Notes: generated from the letters alone by a model not told the origin. Shown: positions 1 to 8,663, numbered from the stretch's first letter. The stretch: 64,000 nucleotides of DNA from Lachnospiraceae bacterium (GCA_021202465.1 JAJQCZ010000048.1:1-64000); one strand, 5' to 3'. Numbers and translations are program-made.

Positions 1-91
1 TTGTCTGGCCGTCAAACAGAACGGTGTTGAACAGATCGGCAAACCGTTCATTGGATTGCCAGAACTCCTTCAAGATAACATCTGCTTTCAT
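1..91 (-). CDS. Rpn-like PD-(D/E)XK nuclease, N-terminal fragment cut by the window edge
   Basis: Only the first 30 or so codons lie inside the window; the rest is before base 1. The start ATG is the complement of 89-91, preceded on the minus strand by a GAGGATACC-type ribosome binding site. The encoded start (MKADVILKEFWQS...) is almost the same as that of the complete Rpn-like gene at 8664-9626, and the match continues upstream of the start codon. Nothing can be said about whether this copy is intact. Identity with the second copy makes the family assignment safe; a role in recombination is only what is known for the Rpn family. Confidence 0.75.
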   Translation of the reverse strand, partial: MKADVILKEFWQSNERFADLFNTVLFDGQT

Positions 92-198
92 GGTATCCTC
101 CTGACTCTCTCCCTGAACAGAGCTTCGGAACACCGCAAGCAAAAATCAGACACCTTCATTGTATCAGTTTTTTAGAGGATTGCAATTGGAAGATTTCT
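1..198. repeat. Direct repeat, left copy (Rpn-like gene 5' end and upstream region)
   Basis: Bases 1-198 align without gaps to 9536-9733 (constant offset 9535), with roughly a dozen mismatches concentrated upstream of the start codon. The repeat continues out of the window on the left. The two copies have the same orientation and enclose the PucR, transporter and hydrolase block. Confidence 0.9.
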
Positions 199-225
199 GG
201 CTTGATGAATATCTGTAAAACTTTG

Positions 226-1839
226 TCACGGCTGATGTGACGAGGTATCTTCTCCCTTCCCATGAAATACAAAATCGGATTCCAGCAGATTGCGATGGAG
301 ATATTTTTCACTGTAGCGCAAAAGACAACAGGCAATAAGAAATTGTGATTGTACAGCTGGATCGTTAAGGTCGCAGCCTGTCAAAGCAGAAATCTTTTTG
401 ATCTTATTCAGTACAGTGTTTCGGTGCATGTATACAAGTTCAGCTGTTTTTGCGGCACTTTGATTGTTCTGCAGCCAGATATGCAGCAGATTTAGCAGAT
501 CTGTTCCGTGAGAGGCGTCATAGCGGGCAAGACGTATGACAGCAGGATGAATCAGATAGGCAAAATTATAGTGACCATATTCTTGAATGAAACTTTTGAG
601 TGCCAGGTCAATGATCAGATAGTGAATATTGTCTCCAAGCGTAAACAGGCGTTCCTCACGGCGGAATCGTACACTGTAGCTGATTTTCAGGAGCCTTCTT
701 ACCAGTTTGTATTGTGTCCAGAAATGACCGTAACGGCGGAAGGGCTCTCCGATTCCGGCACATGCATGGAAGCGGGGTAAGATGTCTTCCAGTATCTGGC
801 GGCTTTCTTCTTCCAGAAAAGGAGCAGGCTGCTCGTCATAGGTCAGAAGCAGGACAATCTCATTCTGCCAGAGAGCCTGATTTGTGTTTGGAAGCGCTTT
901 TTGGAGGGCTAACTGGAATTGAAGTATGAGATTTTCGCTGGGAGAGCCGGAATCAAAGCCTATGATGATACATCGAATGTATTTCCGGACAGGGCAAGGG
1001 AGTGCCTGGAACAGGCGAATAAGATCCTTCTCTTCGCGAACATCTCCGTTCAGCACATTTTGCAGCAGATTTGTAAAGGCTTCTTGCTGATCGGAAGGAA
1101 GGACAGCTGATTCATTCAGACGGTTGCGAATCGCACAGGCGAGAAGCAGGGTAAGAGTGGGAAGATCTTCTTTTTCGGTCTCGTTTCCCAGTGCAATAAC
1201 ATAGCCGACACAGGCAGAGCCAAGACAAACCTGAGAGATGCAGTATATGTGTCCGTTTTCACGATAAATCTGACACGCATCAATGGTTTCTTCTTTTGAG
1301 AGCGCAAAAAGTGTTTCGTCCGGTTCTTTTTTTGGCAAATGGAAAGAATCCTCCGGCAGATGGGACGGATAAAGAATCTGATATTCTCTGTTCAGGTAAT
1401 AGAGCTCTCGTCCCAGTTCCTTTTTAACATAATCCAGCAAATATTCCAGAGAAAATCGTTCCAGATGAACATTGAAGAGGGTATTTCTCCATGTCTGGTA
1501 CTGGCAGAGCATTTGATTGATACGATTATATACGTGGATGAAATCTTCTTTCAGGGACAGACCGATATAATTCCGGTGTTCTTTCTTCAGAATGAGATCT
1601 GCCTCCGGATCATCGAAGAACAGCATGATTGCACCGGGAAAGATGATCTTCTGCTCCATCAGGCGTACTGTGCAAGGAGTGGGAAACAGATAAATTGTTC
1701 CCGCGTGAAAGGAGGTTTGGTCGCAATAAAATTCCTGACTCAGGATATTGTCAGGGCATGTCTCCCATGCGGCTTGACTGACAATCGCAGGTGCGAGAAG
1801 TTTCAGCAGGTAATGGATTTTAGAGTTAGTAACTTTCAT
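226..1839 (-). CDS. PucR/CdaR-family transcriptional regulator
   Basis: A 537-residue protein whose last 80 residues carry the PucR-type helix-turn-helix: a segment reading NNQSAAKTAELVYMHRNTV followed by LNKIKKISALTGCDL, the usual signature of this family (HRNTV plus an LxxI helix). The long N-terminal part resembles the sensory and GGDEF-like middle regions of PucR proteins but has no motif I can name. Members activate or repress neighbouring catabolic or uptake genes in response to a metabolite. The gene is divergent from the permease at 2143, with a 303-base shared upstream region that contains an inverted repeat, so control of that permease and perhaps the operon at 3643-8551 is likely. 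The start has an AAGGGGGCG ribosome binding site. Confidence 0.85.
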   Translation of the reverse strand: MKVTNSKIHYLLKLLAPAIVSQAAWETCPDNILSQEFYCDQTSFHAGTIYLFPTPCTVRLMEQKIIFPGAIMLFFDDPEADLILKKEHRNYIGLSLKEDFIHVYNRINQMLCQYQTWRNTLFNVHLERFSLEYLLDYVKKELGRELYYLNREYQILYPSHLPEDSFHLPKKEPDETLFALSKEETIDACQIYRENGHIYCISQVCLGSACVGYVIALGNETEKEDLPTLTLLLACAIRNRLNESAVLPSDQQEAFTNLLQNVLNGDVREEKDLIRLFQALPCPVRKYIRCIIIGFDSGSPSENLILQFQLALQKALPNTNQALWQNEIVLLLTYDEQPAPFLEEESRQILEDILPRFHACAGIGEPFRRYGHFWTQYKLVRRLLKISYSVRFRREERLFTLGDNIHYLIIDLALKSFIQEYGHYNFAYLIHPAVIRLARYDASHGTDLLNLLHIWLQNNQSAAKTAELVYMHRNTVLNKIKKISALTGCDLNDPAVQSQFLIACCLLRYSEKYLHRNLLESDFVFHGKGEDTSSHQP

Positions 1840-2142
1840 ACTGTGCGCCCCCTTTTGTATACCCTTTTATTATAGATGATGTTCCAGGAAATTCAATGGC
1901 AGGGAATGTTTGAATTTTGCGGTGATTTTCACAAAAATATGCCCGTGATACAACTTTTGTCCATTTTTTGTGCGGGTAACACAAAGGCAATAGGAGAGAG
2001 TGGTTTTCAGAAGCATATTTTTAGGGAATGTTTTATAATTCCACTATAAAACGGATGGCCACCCGTGAGGTACGGCACCGGCGTGTTCTCCTGGTGAGAA
2101 CTCTGGTGAAAATATTAGCCAAATTACTTTAGGAGGAGTCAA
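1840..2142. promoter_or_regulatory. Divergent control region between PucR regulator and permease
   Basis: This gene-free stretch holds the upstream regions of both divergent genes. It contains the perfect inverted repeat GTTTTATA-N7-TATAAAAC at 2030-2052, a fair operator candidate, with TATAAT at 2034-2039 inside it. Between 2053 and 2130 the future 5' leader of the permease is GC-rich with short complementary pieces, for example GTTCTC/GAGAAC around a five-base loop near 2090-2105. It matches no riboswitch class I recognise. The permease has a strong AGGAGGAG ribosome binding site just before 2143. Confidence 0.5.
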
Positions 2143-3453
2143 ATGGCATTAACAATTCTCTTTTTTGTCATTGTTGCGGCAATCATTTTTGTGGGGATAA
2201 AATTCGATGTGAACTTTGGCCTGCTGGGAATTATTGCAGCACTGTGTATCGCAGCGATCGTGTGTAACATGTCAGCTACGGATGCCCTCACAGAATATTT
2301 CCCTTTGTCACTGTTTTTCAACTTACTTATTACTACATTGTTTTATGGATTCGCCAATGCGACCGGTGCGATGGCCGGTGTTGCGCAGCGGATTGCCTAC
2401 GCATTTCGCGGTCATGCAGCTCTTCTTCCCTTTGTCGGATATTTCCTGACGATTGTGGTATCCGCGATGGGACCGGGAGCTACCTCTACACCGATCATCG
2501 TCTCAGCGTTGGTATTTTCCCTGGCTATACAGGCCGGTTATCATCCAATCCTGGCTTCTTTGGCTGTCTGGTCCGGTACGATGGTGGGAGCTGCTATGCC
2601 CTGGATGTCTGACTGGCAGACTCGTACGGGAACTTACCAGTCCCTGCTGGGAGATGAGTATCTGCCGCAGATTGAGCATTCTCTCTGGCTGCTGCTGTTC
2701 TGGTTCTTTGTTGTGTATACAATCGTTTTTGTTGCGGCCTATTTCTTCTTTGGCGGCTACAAGGTGAAGGGGAAAACGGTAGATGTGGAGAAGCCGGAAC
2801 CGTTTACGAAGGAACAGAAGCTCTCCATCATCGTAGTTGTGGGTGTTGTGGTTTTGCTCATTGTTCCTCAGTTTGTGGAACTGATTGCACCGAATCCTGT
2901 AACATCCTGGATGAAGACTTACCTTTCTATCCAGGTTCTGGCGGCGATCGGAGCAGGAATTCTGGCGGTTGCCCGTGTGGCGAAGTTTAACGATGTGATT
3001 AAGAATCAGGTACCCTGGGGATTGATCCTTACGGTTTGCGGTATGATGTTCCTGATGAAGTTTGCTGATTCGATGAACGTCGTGACGACCTTTGCAACGC
3101 CGCTTTCCACCGCGAACCTGCCTCTGTGGCTGTTGCCTGCGGCTCTGCTGGCGGTCAATGGTGTACTGACATATTTCTGCGATGGTCGGGCGGTTTCCCC
3201 GATGCTGCAGCCTCTGTATCCGGTGTTTGTTGCTCTTGGCTGCCCGGTGGAAGCTGTGTTCCTCAGCCAGATGTTTGGCGGAACCGGTCCGTCCCTGAGT
3301 CCCTTCTCTACCGGAGGTGCCATGTCTCTGTTGGGCTGCCCGGATGACAAACGTGACGAAACAGTTCGCGTACAGATGGTATTACCCTGGATTATTCTTG
3401 CATTTACCTTCCTTCTGTCTGTGATCGGCTGCTTCCGCTGGTTCACGGTATAG
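2143..3453 (+). CDS. MatC/SLC13-like carboxylate permease
   Basis: A 436-residue polytopic membrane protein with about eleven or twelve hydrophobic segments. The N-terminal part has the look of dicarboxylate carrier MatC and related ion-transporter superfamily proteins. Glycine/serine/proline-rich re-entrant segments are visible (SAMGPGATSTP near residue 105 and GGTGPSLSPFSTGGA near residue 385), as expected for the paired hairpin loops of this superfamily. The likely substrate is a small carboxylate, but this is family-level inference. It is divergent from the PucR regulator and is followed by a terminator before the hydrolase operon. Confidence 0.75.
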   Translation: MALTILFFVIVAAIIFVGIKFDVNFGLLGIIAALCIAAIVCNMSATDALTEYFPLSLFFNLLITTLFYGFANATGAMAGVAQRIAYAFRGHAALLPFVGYFLTIVVSAMGPGATSTPIIVSALVFSLAIQAGYHPILASLAVWSGTMVGAAMPWMSDWQTRTGTYQSLLGDEYLPQIEHSLWLLLFWFFVVYTIVFVAAYFFFGGYKVKGKTVDVEKPEPFTKEQKLSIIVVVGVVVLLIVPQFVELIAPNPVTSWMKTYLSIQVLAAIGAGILAVARVAKFNDVIKNQVPWGLILTVCGMMFLMKFADSMNVVTTFATPLSTANLPLWLLPAALLAVNGVLTYFCDGRAVSPMLQPLYPVFVALGCPVEAVFLSQMFGGTGPSLSPFSTGGAMSLLGCPDDKRDETVRVQMVLPWIILAFTFLLSVIGCFRWFTV

Positions 3454-3473
3454 GATGCCGAATGAGCGGGTGT

Positions 3474-3496
3474 GCTGAGGCTGCCCGCTCTTATTA
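3474..3496 (+). terminator. Intrinsic terminator after permease
   Basis: GAGCGGG at 3474-3480 pairs with CCCGCTC at 3484-3490, followed by TTATTA, 20 bases after the permease stop. The printed loop is only three bases, so breathing at the base of the loop is probable. It separates the permease transcript at least partly from the esterase operon. Confidence 0.6.
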
Positions 3497-3552
3497 TGCG
3501 CAGGGGCGCGAGTAAGGTTTTTATGGCTTACGCCATACGTGCCCCACGCAGG

Positions 3553-3597
3553 CGGGTAGGATGCGGGAAAAGTCGCCTCCTACCCGATCAGATTTTT
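3553..3597 (+). terminator. Second hairpin with T-run upstream of the esterase operon
   Basis: CGGGTAGGA at 3553-3561 pairs with TCCTACCCG at 3578-3586 and is followed by ATCAGATTTTT. A smaller stem TATGGC/GCCATA lies just upstream near 3520-3535. It could be a second terminator or an attenuator in the leader of the operon that starts at 3643. Confidence 0.5.
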
Positions 3598-3642
3598 GAG
3601 GTTTTGTACAGCAGGATATAGTTAAATAGGAGGATGAAAGCT

Positions 3643-4461
3643 ATGAGTATTTTACAGTATCGTTTCCGTTCACGTATTTTAAAGATGAACACTGCCATTA
3701 CCGTTACCATCCCGGAGCCGTCGGATCACAAAACGCCGCCGGAGCGGACGCTGGATGAGATTTATCACGGAAAGAAATATCCGACGATTTATCTCTGCCA
3801 TGGAGGCGGCGGCGATAATACCCTGTGGACGCGTAATACCCGCGTGGAGATGTACGGGAATGAAAAGCGTGTGATGACGGTCTCCATGGATCTGGAGGAG
3901 AGCTTCTGCTGTGATATGAAGTGCGGCAGGAAATATTTTACCTATGTGACAGAAGAATTGCCCCGTCTGGTACAGGCTCTGTTCCCTTCTTCCCCGGCTC
4001 GGGAGGATAATTTTGTGGCGGGATTTTCCATGGGCGCGCACTGTGCGATGAAGATCGCGCTTCGCTGCCCGGAAAAATTTGCCGGGGTATGGGCAATGTC
4101 CGGAGCAAAGGATCAGGTAAAGATGGATCAGTTGGCCAGGAAACAGGGCATTATGGCTTCCAATGATCTCATTGAAGCGGCCTTTGGCCCTATGGACGAG
4201 GTTCGCGGCGGAGAGAATGACCTGCCTGCTCTGGCGAAGTCTCTGACCGAATCGGATCGTCCCCGGCCGGCAATCTTCCATTCGTGTGGTCGTCAGGATT
4301 ATGGTCTGGAGCTGTGTCAGGAGTTTGCTGACTATCTGACGGAGCTGGGGCTGGAGAATCAGTTCTTTACGCCGGACGGAATTCATGACTGGTATTACGC
4401 GGACAGGATGATTCATAAGGCGATTTTTGAAGGACTTCCTATCCGGGAGATTGATTACTAA
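3643..4461 (+). CDS. Alpha/beta hydrolase, EstA/esterase D-like
   Basis: A 272-residue serine esterase of the tributyrin esterase/esterase D type. The nucleophile elbow GFSMG puts the serine at residue 129, the oxyanion loop HGGGGD is at about 53-58, and the likely catalytic histidine is in DGIHDWYY near residue 252. No signal peptide is present, so it acts in the cytosol. I chose the ATG at 3643 and not the one at 3634 because the AGGAGG at 3628-3633 abuts the first ATG but sits nine bases from the second. It is the first gene of a compact operon that continues through 8551. Its natural ester is unknown. Confidence 0.85.
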   Translation: MSILQYRFRSRILKMNTAITVTIPEPSDHKTPPERTLDEIYHGKKYPTIYLCHGGGGDNTLWTRNTRVEMYGNEKRVMTVSMDLEESFCCDMKCGRKYFTYVTEELPRLVQALFPSSPAREDNFVAGFSMGAHCAMKIALRCPEKFAGVWAMSGAKDQVKMDQLARKQGIMASNDLIEAAFGPMDEVRGGENDLPALAKSLTESDRPRPAIFHSCGRQDYGLELCQEFADYLTELGLENQFFTPDGIHDWYYADRMIHKAIFEGLPIREIDY

Positions 4462-4473
4462 AAGGAGAAGGCC

Positions 4474-6027
4474 ATGACAGAATATAAAAATAACCCATTT
4501 CCGGTCAGTACACCGGAAGAACAGGGAATTCCTTCCGCGGCGGTCATTCATTTTTTTGAGCAGGTAGAGGCCCGAGATATTGAGCTTCACAGTCTGCAGG
4601 TGGTGAGGAATGGCTCTTTGTGCATTAATACAGTGGCGGCACCGTATACCTGGGACAGCTTTCATCGCATTTTCTCTGCGGCCAAGGGCGTGGTCGCTAC
4701 GGCGATCCTTTTTGCCATTCAGGACGGATATTTTGAGATAGATTCCCTGGTAGTGCCGCTGCTTCCGGAACGTTATCTGCCGGAGGATCTGGATGAGCGC
4801 TGGCAGCGTCTGACGGTGTATCATCTTCTGACGATGACATCCGGTCACGACTGCGATACGCTCTTTAAGATGTGGGGAAAGAGTGACTGCTGGATTCGCA
4901 CGTTTTTTGAGACGCGGCCGGCTTACGAACCCGGGACATATTTCTGCTATGATATGGGTGCGCAGTATGTGATGAACGAGCTTATCGCACTTCATACAGG
5001 AAGGGATACGGGAAAATATCTGAAGGAAAAGCTTTTTGACAAGCTGGGAATTCAATATACAAACAATTATACGGAACCGGAAGGGTTGTTTTTTTCCTCT
5101 TCGATTCAGTTTACGCCGGATGCCCTGACGAAGCTTTCTCAATTCTACCTTCAGAAAGGAATGTGGGAAGGAGAACAGCTTCTGCGGGAAGATCTGGCTG
5201 AGGCAGCGGGAGCGCATCACGGCCCCAGCTTTCATTATGATCCGACCGGTCTCACCGGCCAGGTCGGACGCTGGGAAGGATATGCTCTCCATATGTGGCG
5301 TCTCTATGGCGGCTTTGCTTTCCGGGGAGGTCAGGGCCAGGTGGGGCTTATCCTGCCGGATGAAAAGATGGCGGTAGGGATTACCTGCGCGGACAGCAAC
5401 TATGATGAACTGATTGAAATCTTTTATCGTACAGTTATTGGAGAAAGCTTTAATCATCCGATCAAGGTTAATGCGGGCGATGCGGCGAAAGCGGCCTGGC
5501 TGCAGAACACGTTCAATCTGGCTCCCCGAAATGTGACCGATTCTTCTTCTGAGGCAGCGCGGGTCAGTGGAGTAACTTATCTGCTGGAAGAGAATCCGGT
5601 TGGTCAACAGGAGTTGACTTTTATTTTTGAGGAGAATCAGGTGAAGATCCATTCGGTCAGTGACCGGGAAGAAAAGACAGTGATCTGCGGTTTGCGTGGC
5701 CAGTGGCCGGAAGGCGATCAGGGATATATTCTTACCACCGCAGATCCGGAACATGTGGCGGACCTGGACCGCATTTTTGGTTATGATACGCACCGAACGA
5801 TGTACAGCGGTGGCTGGAGCCGTCAGAATACTTTTGCTTTCCGTCTTCGCAGTGCCTCCCTCTTGTGCGATTATCGTTTTGAATGTGAGTTTATCGGAGA
5901 GGAGATCTTCCTGAAGCTCTCCTACAATACGGTGATGTCGAGAAACAAGTATAAGGATCGGACGAAGGCGCCAGCTGTATGGATTCATGGAAGGAAAAAA
6001 GACGAAGACGGTGGGAAATGCGTATGA
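4474..6027 (+). CDS. Serine hydrolase, beta-lactamase/class C fold
   Basis: A 517-residue protein with the class C beta-lactamase/penicillin-binding-protein-like catalytic core. The SxxK motif is SAAK with serine 68 and lysine 71. The usual YxN motif is replaced by a YDM sequence in FCYDMGAQYV around residue 165. A GG-rich strand (FRGGQGQVG) stands where HTG/KTG is normally found. The C-terminal 180 residues form an additional, probably beta-rich domain. No signal peptide is seen, so cell-wall or antibiotic action is unlikely; cytosolic esterase, amidase or peptidase action is more plausible. It starts 12 bases after the esterase stop with an AAGGAG site and overlaps the next gene by four bases. 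Confidence 0.85.
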   Translation: MTEYKNNPFPVSTPEEQGIPSAAVIHFFEQVEARDIELHSLQVVRNGSLCINTVAAPYTWDSFHRIFSAAKGVVATAILFAIQDGYFEIDSLVVPLLPERYLPEDLDERWQRLTVYHLLTMTSGHDCDTLFKMWGKSDCWIRTFFETRPAYEPGTYFCYDMGAQYVMNELIALHTGRDTGKYLKEKLFDKLGIQYTNNYTEPEGLFFSSSIQFTPDALTKLSQFYLQKGMWEGEQLLREDLAEAAGAHHGPSFHYDPTGLTGQVGRWEGYALHMWRLYGGFAFRGGQGQVGLILPDEKMAVGITCADSNYDELIEIFYRTVIGESFNHPIKVNAGDAAKAAWLQNTFNLAPRNVTDSSSEAARVSGVTYLLEENPVGQQELTFIFEENQVKIHSVSDREEKTVICGLRGQWPEGDQGYILTTADPEHVADLDRIFGYDTHRTMYSGGWSRQNTFAFRLRSASLLCDYRFECEFIGEEIFLKLSYNTVMSRNKYKDRTKAPAVWIHGRKKDEDGGKCV

Positions 6028-7175
6028 AAAAGGAAACCTTGACCATGGTGGGCGTAGGAGACTGCGCCCCCTACCGGAAGGATCTGGCATCCTCCTTTCG
6101 ACATGTAGTTCCTCTTCTGCGAGGCGCGGATCTGACCTTCGGGCAATTGGAAGCTGTGCTGAGTCTTCAGGGAACGCCGTCTTCCTGCACGCGCATGCCC
6201 TGCTCTTCCCGTCCGGAGGTGGCGCCGGTCATGCGGGAGGCAGGTTTTGACGTGGTGTCCTTTGCATCCAATCACGCGCTGGATTATGGACGGGAAGCAT
6301 TCTGCGAGACTCTGCAGCATCTGCGGGAGGCTGGACTCGCAGTAACTGGCGCAGGAGAAAATGAAGAATCGGCTCGTCGATATCCGGTGTTAGACGTAAA
6401 GGGAACGAAGGTGGCAGTGCTGGGCTACTGCTCCATCCTGCCTCAGGGCTTCTGGGCGCAGGAGCAGCGACCAGGCTGTAACCCGGCCCGGGGGCTGACT
6501 GCGTATGCGGCGGTAGAACATGACCAGCCGGGGACACCCTGCCGCATTTATACCTTTCCTCATCCGGAAGATCTGCAGCACATGATCGAGGATATCGAAC
6601 AGGCGCGCCGGGAGGCGGACGTCGTAATCGTATCCATGCATTGGGGGATTCATTTCAAAGAGGCGGAGATCGCAGAATATCAGCGATATTATGCACATTT
6701 TGCGATTGATCACGGAGCTGATCTGGTTCTGGGGCATCGTGCACACATCCTGAAACCCATCGAAATCTATAAAGGACGTGTGATTTTCTACAGTCTGGGC
6801 AATTTTGCCATGGAAGAAGTAACGGATATGCTGCGGGATCAGGCAACGCTGCATCAGGACATGGCAACATCGAAAAATCACCGGGAAATGACGGCAATCT
6901 CGGATGCCTTTGCGGTGACAAAACGGAGCTTTCCCATGGACTGCTACTATACCATGATAGCAAAATGGACAGTGGAAGAGGGGAAAATCAGCCGGGTTTC
7001 CTGTCTGCCTGCTTATCTGCCTGAAGACGGTGCACCTTATGTGGTAAAGCGAGAGGATCCGCTTTTCGATGAGATTCTGTCTTATATGGAGAAAATTACG
7101 GAGAAAGAAAAACTGGATACTCGATATTCTGTATGTGGAGACGAAATCGTCCTGGCGGAGGGGGTGACCGGATGA
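6024..7175 (+). CDS. CapA-family metallophosphoesterase-like protein
   Basis: A 383-residue protein of the CapA/PgsA family (calcineurin-like phosphoesterase fold). Metal-ligand blocks are all visible: GVGD near the N-terminus, FASNH near residue 85, SMHWG, a GHRAH segment and SLGNF. Classical CapA proteins are membrane-anchored and act in poly-gamma-glutamate export, but this one has no signal peptide or anchor and lies in a catabolic-looking operon, so a cytosolic hydrolase is more likely. The start at 6024 forms an ATGA overlap with the preceding stop and has GGTGGG eight bases upstream; an in-frame ATG at 6018 is the alternative. It overlaps the following gene in the same way. Confidence 0.8.
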   Translation: MKKETLTMVGVGDCAPYRKDLASSFRHVVPLLRGADLTFGQLEAVLSLQGTPSSCTRMPCSSRPEVAPVMREAGFDVVSFASNHALDYGREAFCETLQHLREAGLAVTGAGENEESARRYPVLDVKGTKVAVLGYCSILPQGFWAQEQRPGCNPARGLTAYAAVEHDQPGTPCRIYTFPHPEDLQHMIEDIEQARREADVVIVSMHWGIHFKEAEIAEYQRYYAHFAIDHGADLVLGHRAHILKPIEIYKGRVIFYSLGNFAMEEVTDMLRDQATLHQDMATSKNHREMTAISDAFAVTKRSFPMDCYYTMIAKWTVEEGKISRVSCLPAYLPEDGAPYVVKREDPLFDEILSYMEKITEKEKLDTRYSVCGDEIVLAEGVTG

Positions 7176-8551
7176 ATCTGACAGAGAAACTGGCGGATTT
7201 TGTTGTAAATCTGCGCTATGAGGAAATCCCCGCGCCGGTGATTGAGACACAGAAGAAATCTGTTCTGGATGCTCTGGGTATCACCTATGGAGCCTCCGGG
7301 CTGGGAGATGGTTGTGCGGAGCTTCTGGATACGGCGATTGAGGGGGCGGCGGACGGAAAACCGGAGGCGACAGTCATCGGTGGTGCTGTTCGGCTGCCCG
7401 CTGTATGGGCCGCGTTCGCGAACGCAGCCATGGCTCACTCTCTGGATTTTGGGGATACACAGATGCACGCGGTGGTTCACTCGAATGCGTCCACTTTTCC
7501 GGCAGCGTTGGCTGTGGCTGAAAAGAGAGGGAATGTATCGGGAAAGGAATTTCTGACTGCTTTGGTGGCGGGAAGTGAAACAGCCTGCCGGATAGCGTTG
7601 GGAGTACACAGTGATCTGGAGGGGCGTGGGTTCTATATGGCGCCCATTTATACTTCTTTTGGAGCTACCGCAGCGGTGGGCCACCTGATGGGTCTTGGCA
7701 GGCAGGAGCTGGTAGATGCTTTTTCCCTGAATCTCTGCCAGACAACCTGCAGTGCAGAGCTGATGAACAATGCAGATACCTGGGTACGTTCCGTCCGGGA
7801 GGCGTTCGCAGCGAAGAATGCGTTACTTTCCTGCATGATGGCTTCACGGGGCGTGAAGGGATTTGCTGATCCTCTCCAGGGAAAATATGGTTTCTATCAG
7901 GCTTATGCCGGGCAAGCGGGAGATGAAGAAGCTGTTCTGGAGGGCCTGGGCAGTCATTTTGAGGCGGGAGAACTCTATTTTAAATTGTGGCCAAGCTGTG
8001 CGGGGACTCATCCGGTGATTCGTCTGCTGCGGGAACTGTCAGAACAGGAAGCCTTAGACTGGCAGGAGATTCAAGAGGTACATGTGACCACGTCGGTAAG
8101 AAACAGGATGCTTATGGAGCCACTGGAGGTTCGACGCAGACCGGACACCTCAATTGTGGCGAAGTTCAGCATTCCTTATACGGGGGCGCTGGCTTTGATA
8201 TCCGGAACGGTAACTCTGGGGGATTTTTCTCCGGAGCGTCTGAGAGATGCGGATGTTCTTTCTCTGGCAGATCGTTTTACATATGAAGTGCGGGAGGATT
8301 GGGGAAAAGAAGAAGGAATGAATACGGATGTCAGCGTTTATATGAAAAATGGCCGATGCTTTGTCCGTAAATATCGGGAACAGGGACAACTTCAGAATGA
8401 ACCATCTTGGAAGGAGATGGAGGAGAAGTATCTGGCGACAGCTTCCTATGCCGTCCGTCCCCAAGGGGCAGAAAAATATCGCAGTATAGCAGAAGAAGTT
8501 CGCCGACTTGAACATATGGATAATATGGTAAAGTGGGCAAGAGAGCTTTGA
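7172..8551 (+). CDS. MmgE/PrpD family protein
   Basis: A 459-residue member of the MmgE/PrpD family, which contains 2-methylcitrate dehydratase, cis-aconitate decarboxylase and iminodisuccinate epimerase. The N-terminal helical domain shows the family blocks AAFANAAMAHSLDFGDT and GSETACRIALG. The C-terminal part starts about residue 270. There is no citrate synthase or aconitase nearby, so the methylcitrate cycle is not supported and the substrate is open; a small polycarboxylate is plausible given the permease at 2143. ATG at 7172 overlaps the CapA-like stop (ATGA), with a GGAGGGGG site just upstream. It is the last gene before a perfect 22-bp hairpin. Confidence 0.85.
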   Translation: MNLTEKLADFVVNLRYEEIPAPVIETQKKSVLDALGITYGASGLGDGCAELLDTAIEGAADGKPEATVIGGAVRLPAVWAAFANAAMAHSLDFGDTQMHAVVHSNASTFPAALAVAEKRGNVSGKEFLTALVAGSETACRIALGVHSDLEGRGFYMAPIYTSFGATAAVGHLMGLGRQELVDAFSLNLCQTTCSAELMNNADTWVRSVREAFAAKNALLSCMMASRGVKGFADPLQGKYGFYQAYAGQAGDEEAVLEGLGSHFEAGELYFKLWPSCAGTHPVIRLLRELSEQEALDWQEIQEVHVTTSVRNRMLMEPLEVRRRPDTSIVAKFSIPYTGALALISGTVTLGDFSPERLRDADVLSLADRFTYEVREDWGKEEGMNTDVSVYMKNGRCFVRKYREQGQLQNEPSWKEMEEKYLATASYAVRPQGAEKYRSIAEEVRRLEHMDNMVKWAREL

Positions 8552-8553
8552 AA

Positions 8554-8605
8554 TATACAGGGCTGCCGCATGCACAGTTTTCAGTGCATGCGGCAGCCCT
8601 GTATA
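8554..8605. terminator. Perfect 22-bp hairpin after the MmgE/PrpD gene
   Basis: Bases 8554-8575 and 8584-8605 are exact inverse complements around the eight-base loop AGTTTTCA. It begins two bases after the MmgE/PrpD stop. The downstream T-run is weak on either strand, so it may be a bidirectional terminator or an mRNA 3'-end stabiliser between the convergent genes. Confidence 0.7.
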
Positions 8606-8663
8606 CCTGTATAGATCGGAGGGGATGATAACACGGTTCACGTTTTGCCCTGCATTCCGAATT

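Noticed and set aside
3679-6090. An 803-codon open frame on the minus strand
   Set aside because: It is antisense to the esterase and serine hydrolase genes, which have clear catalytic motifs, start sites and operon spacing. The minus-strand product is Arg/His/Ile-rich with no recognisable motif.
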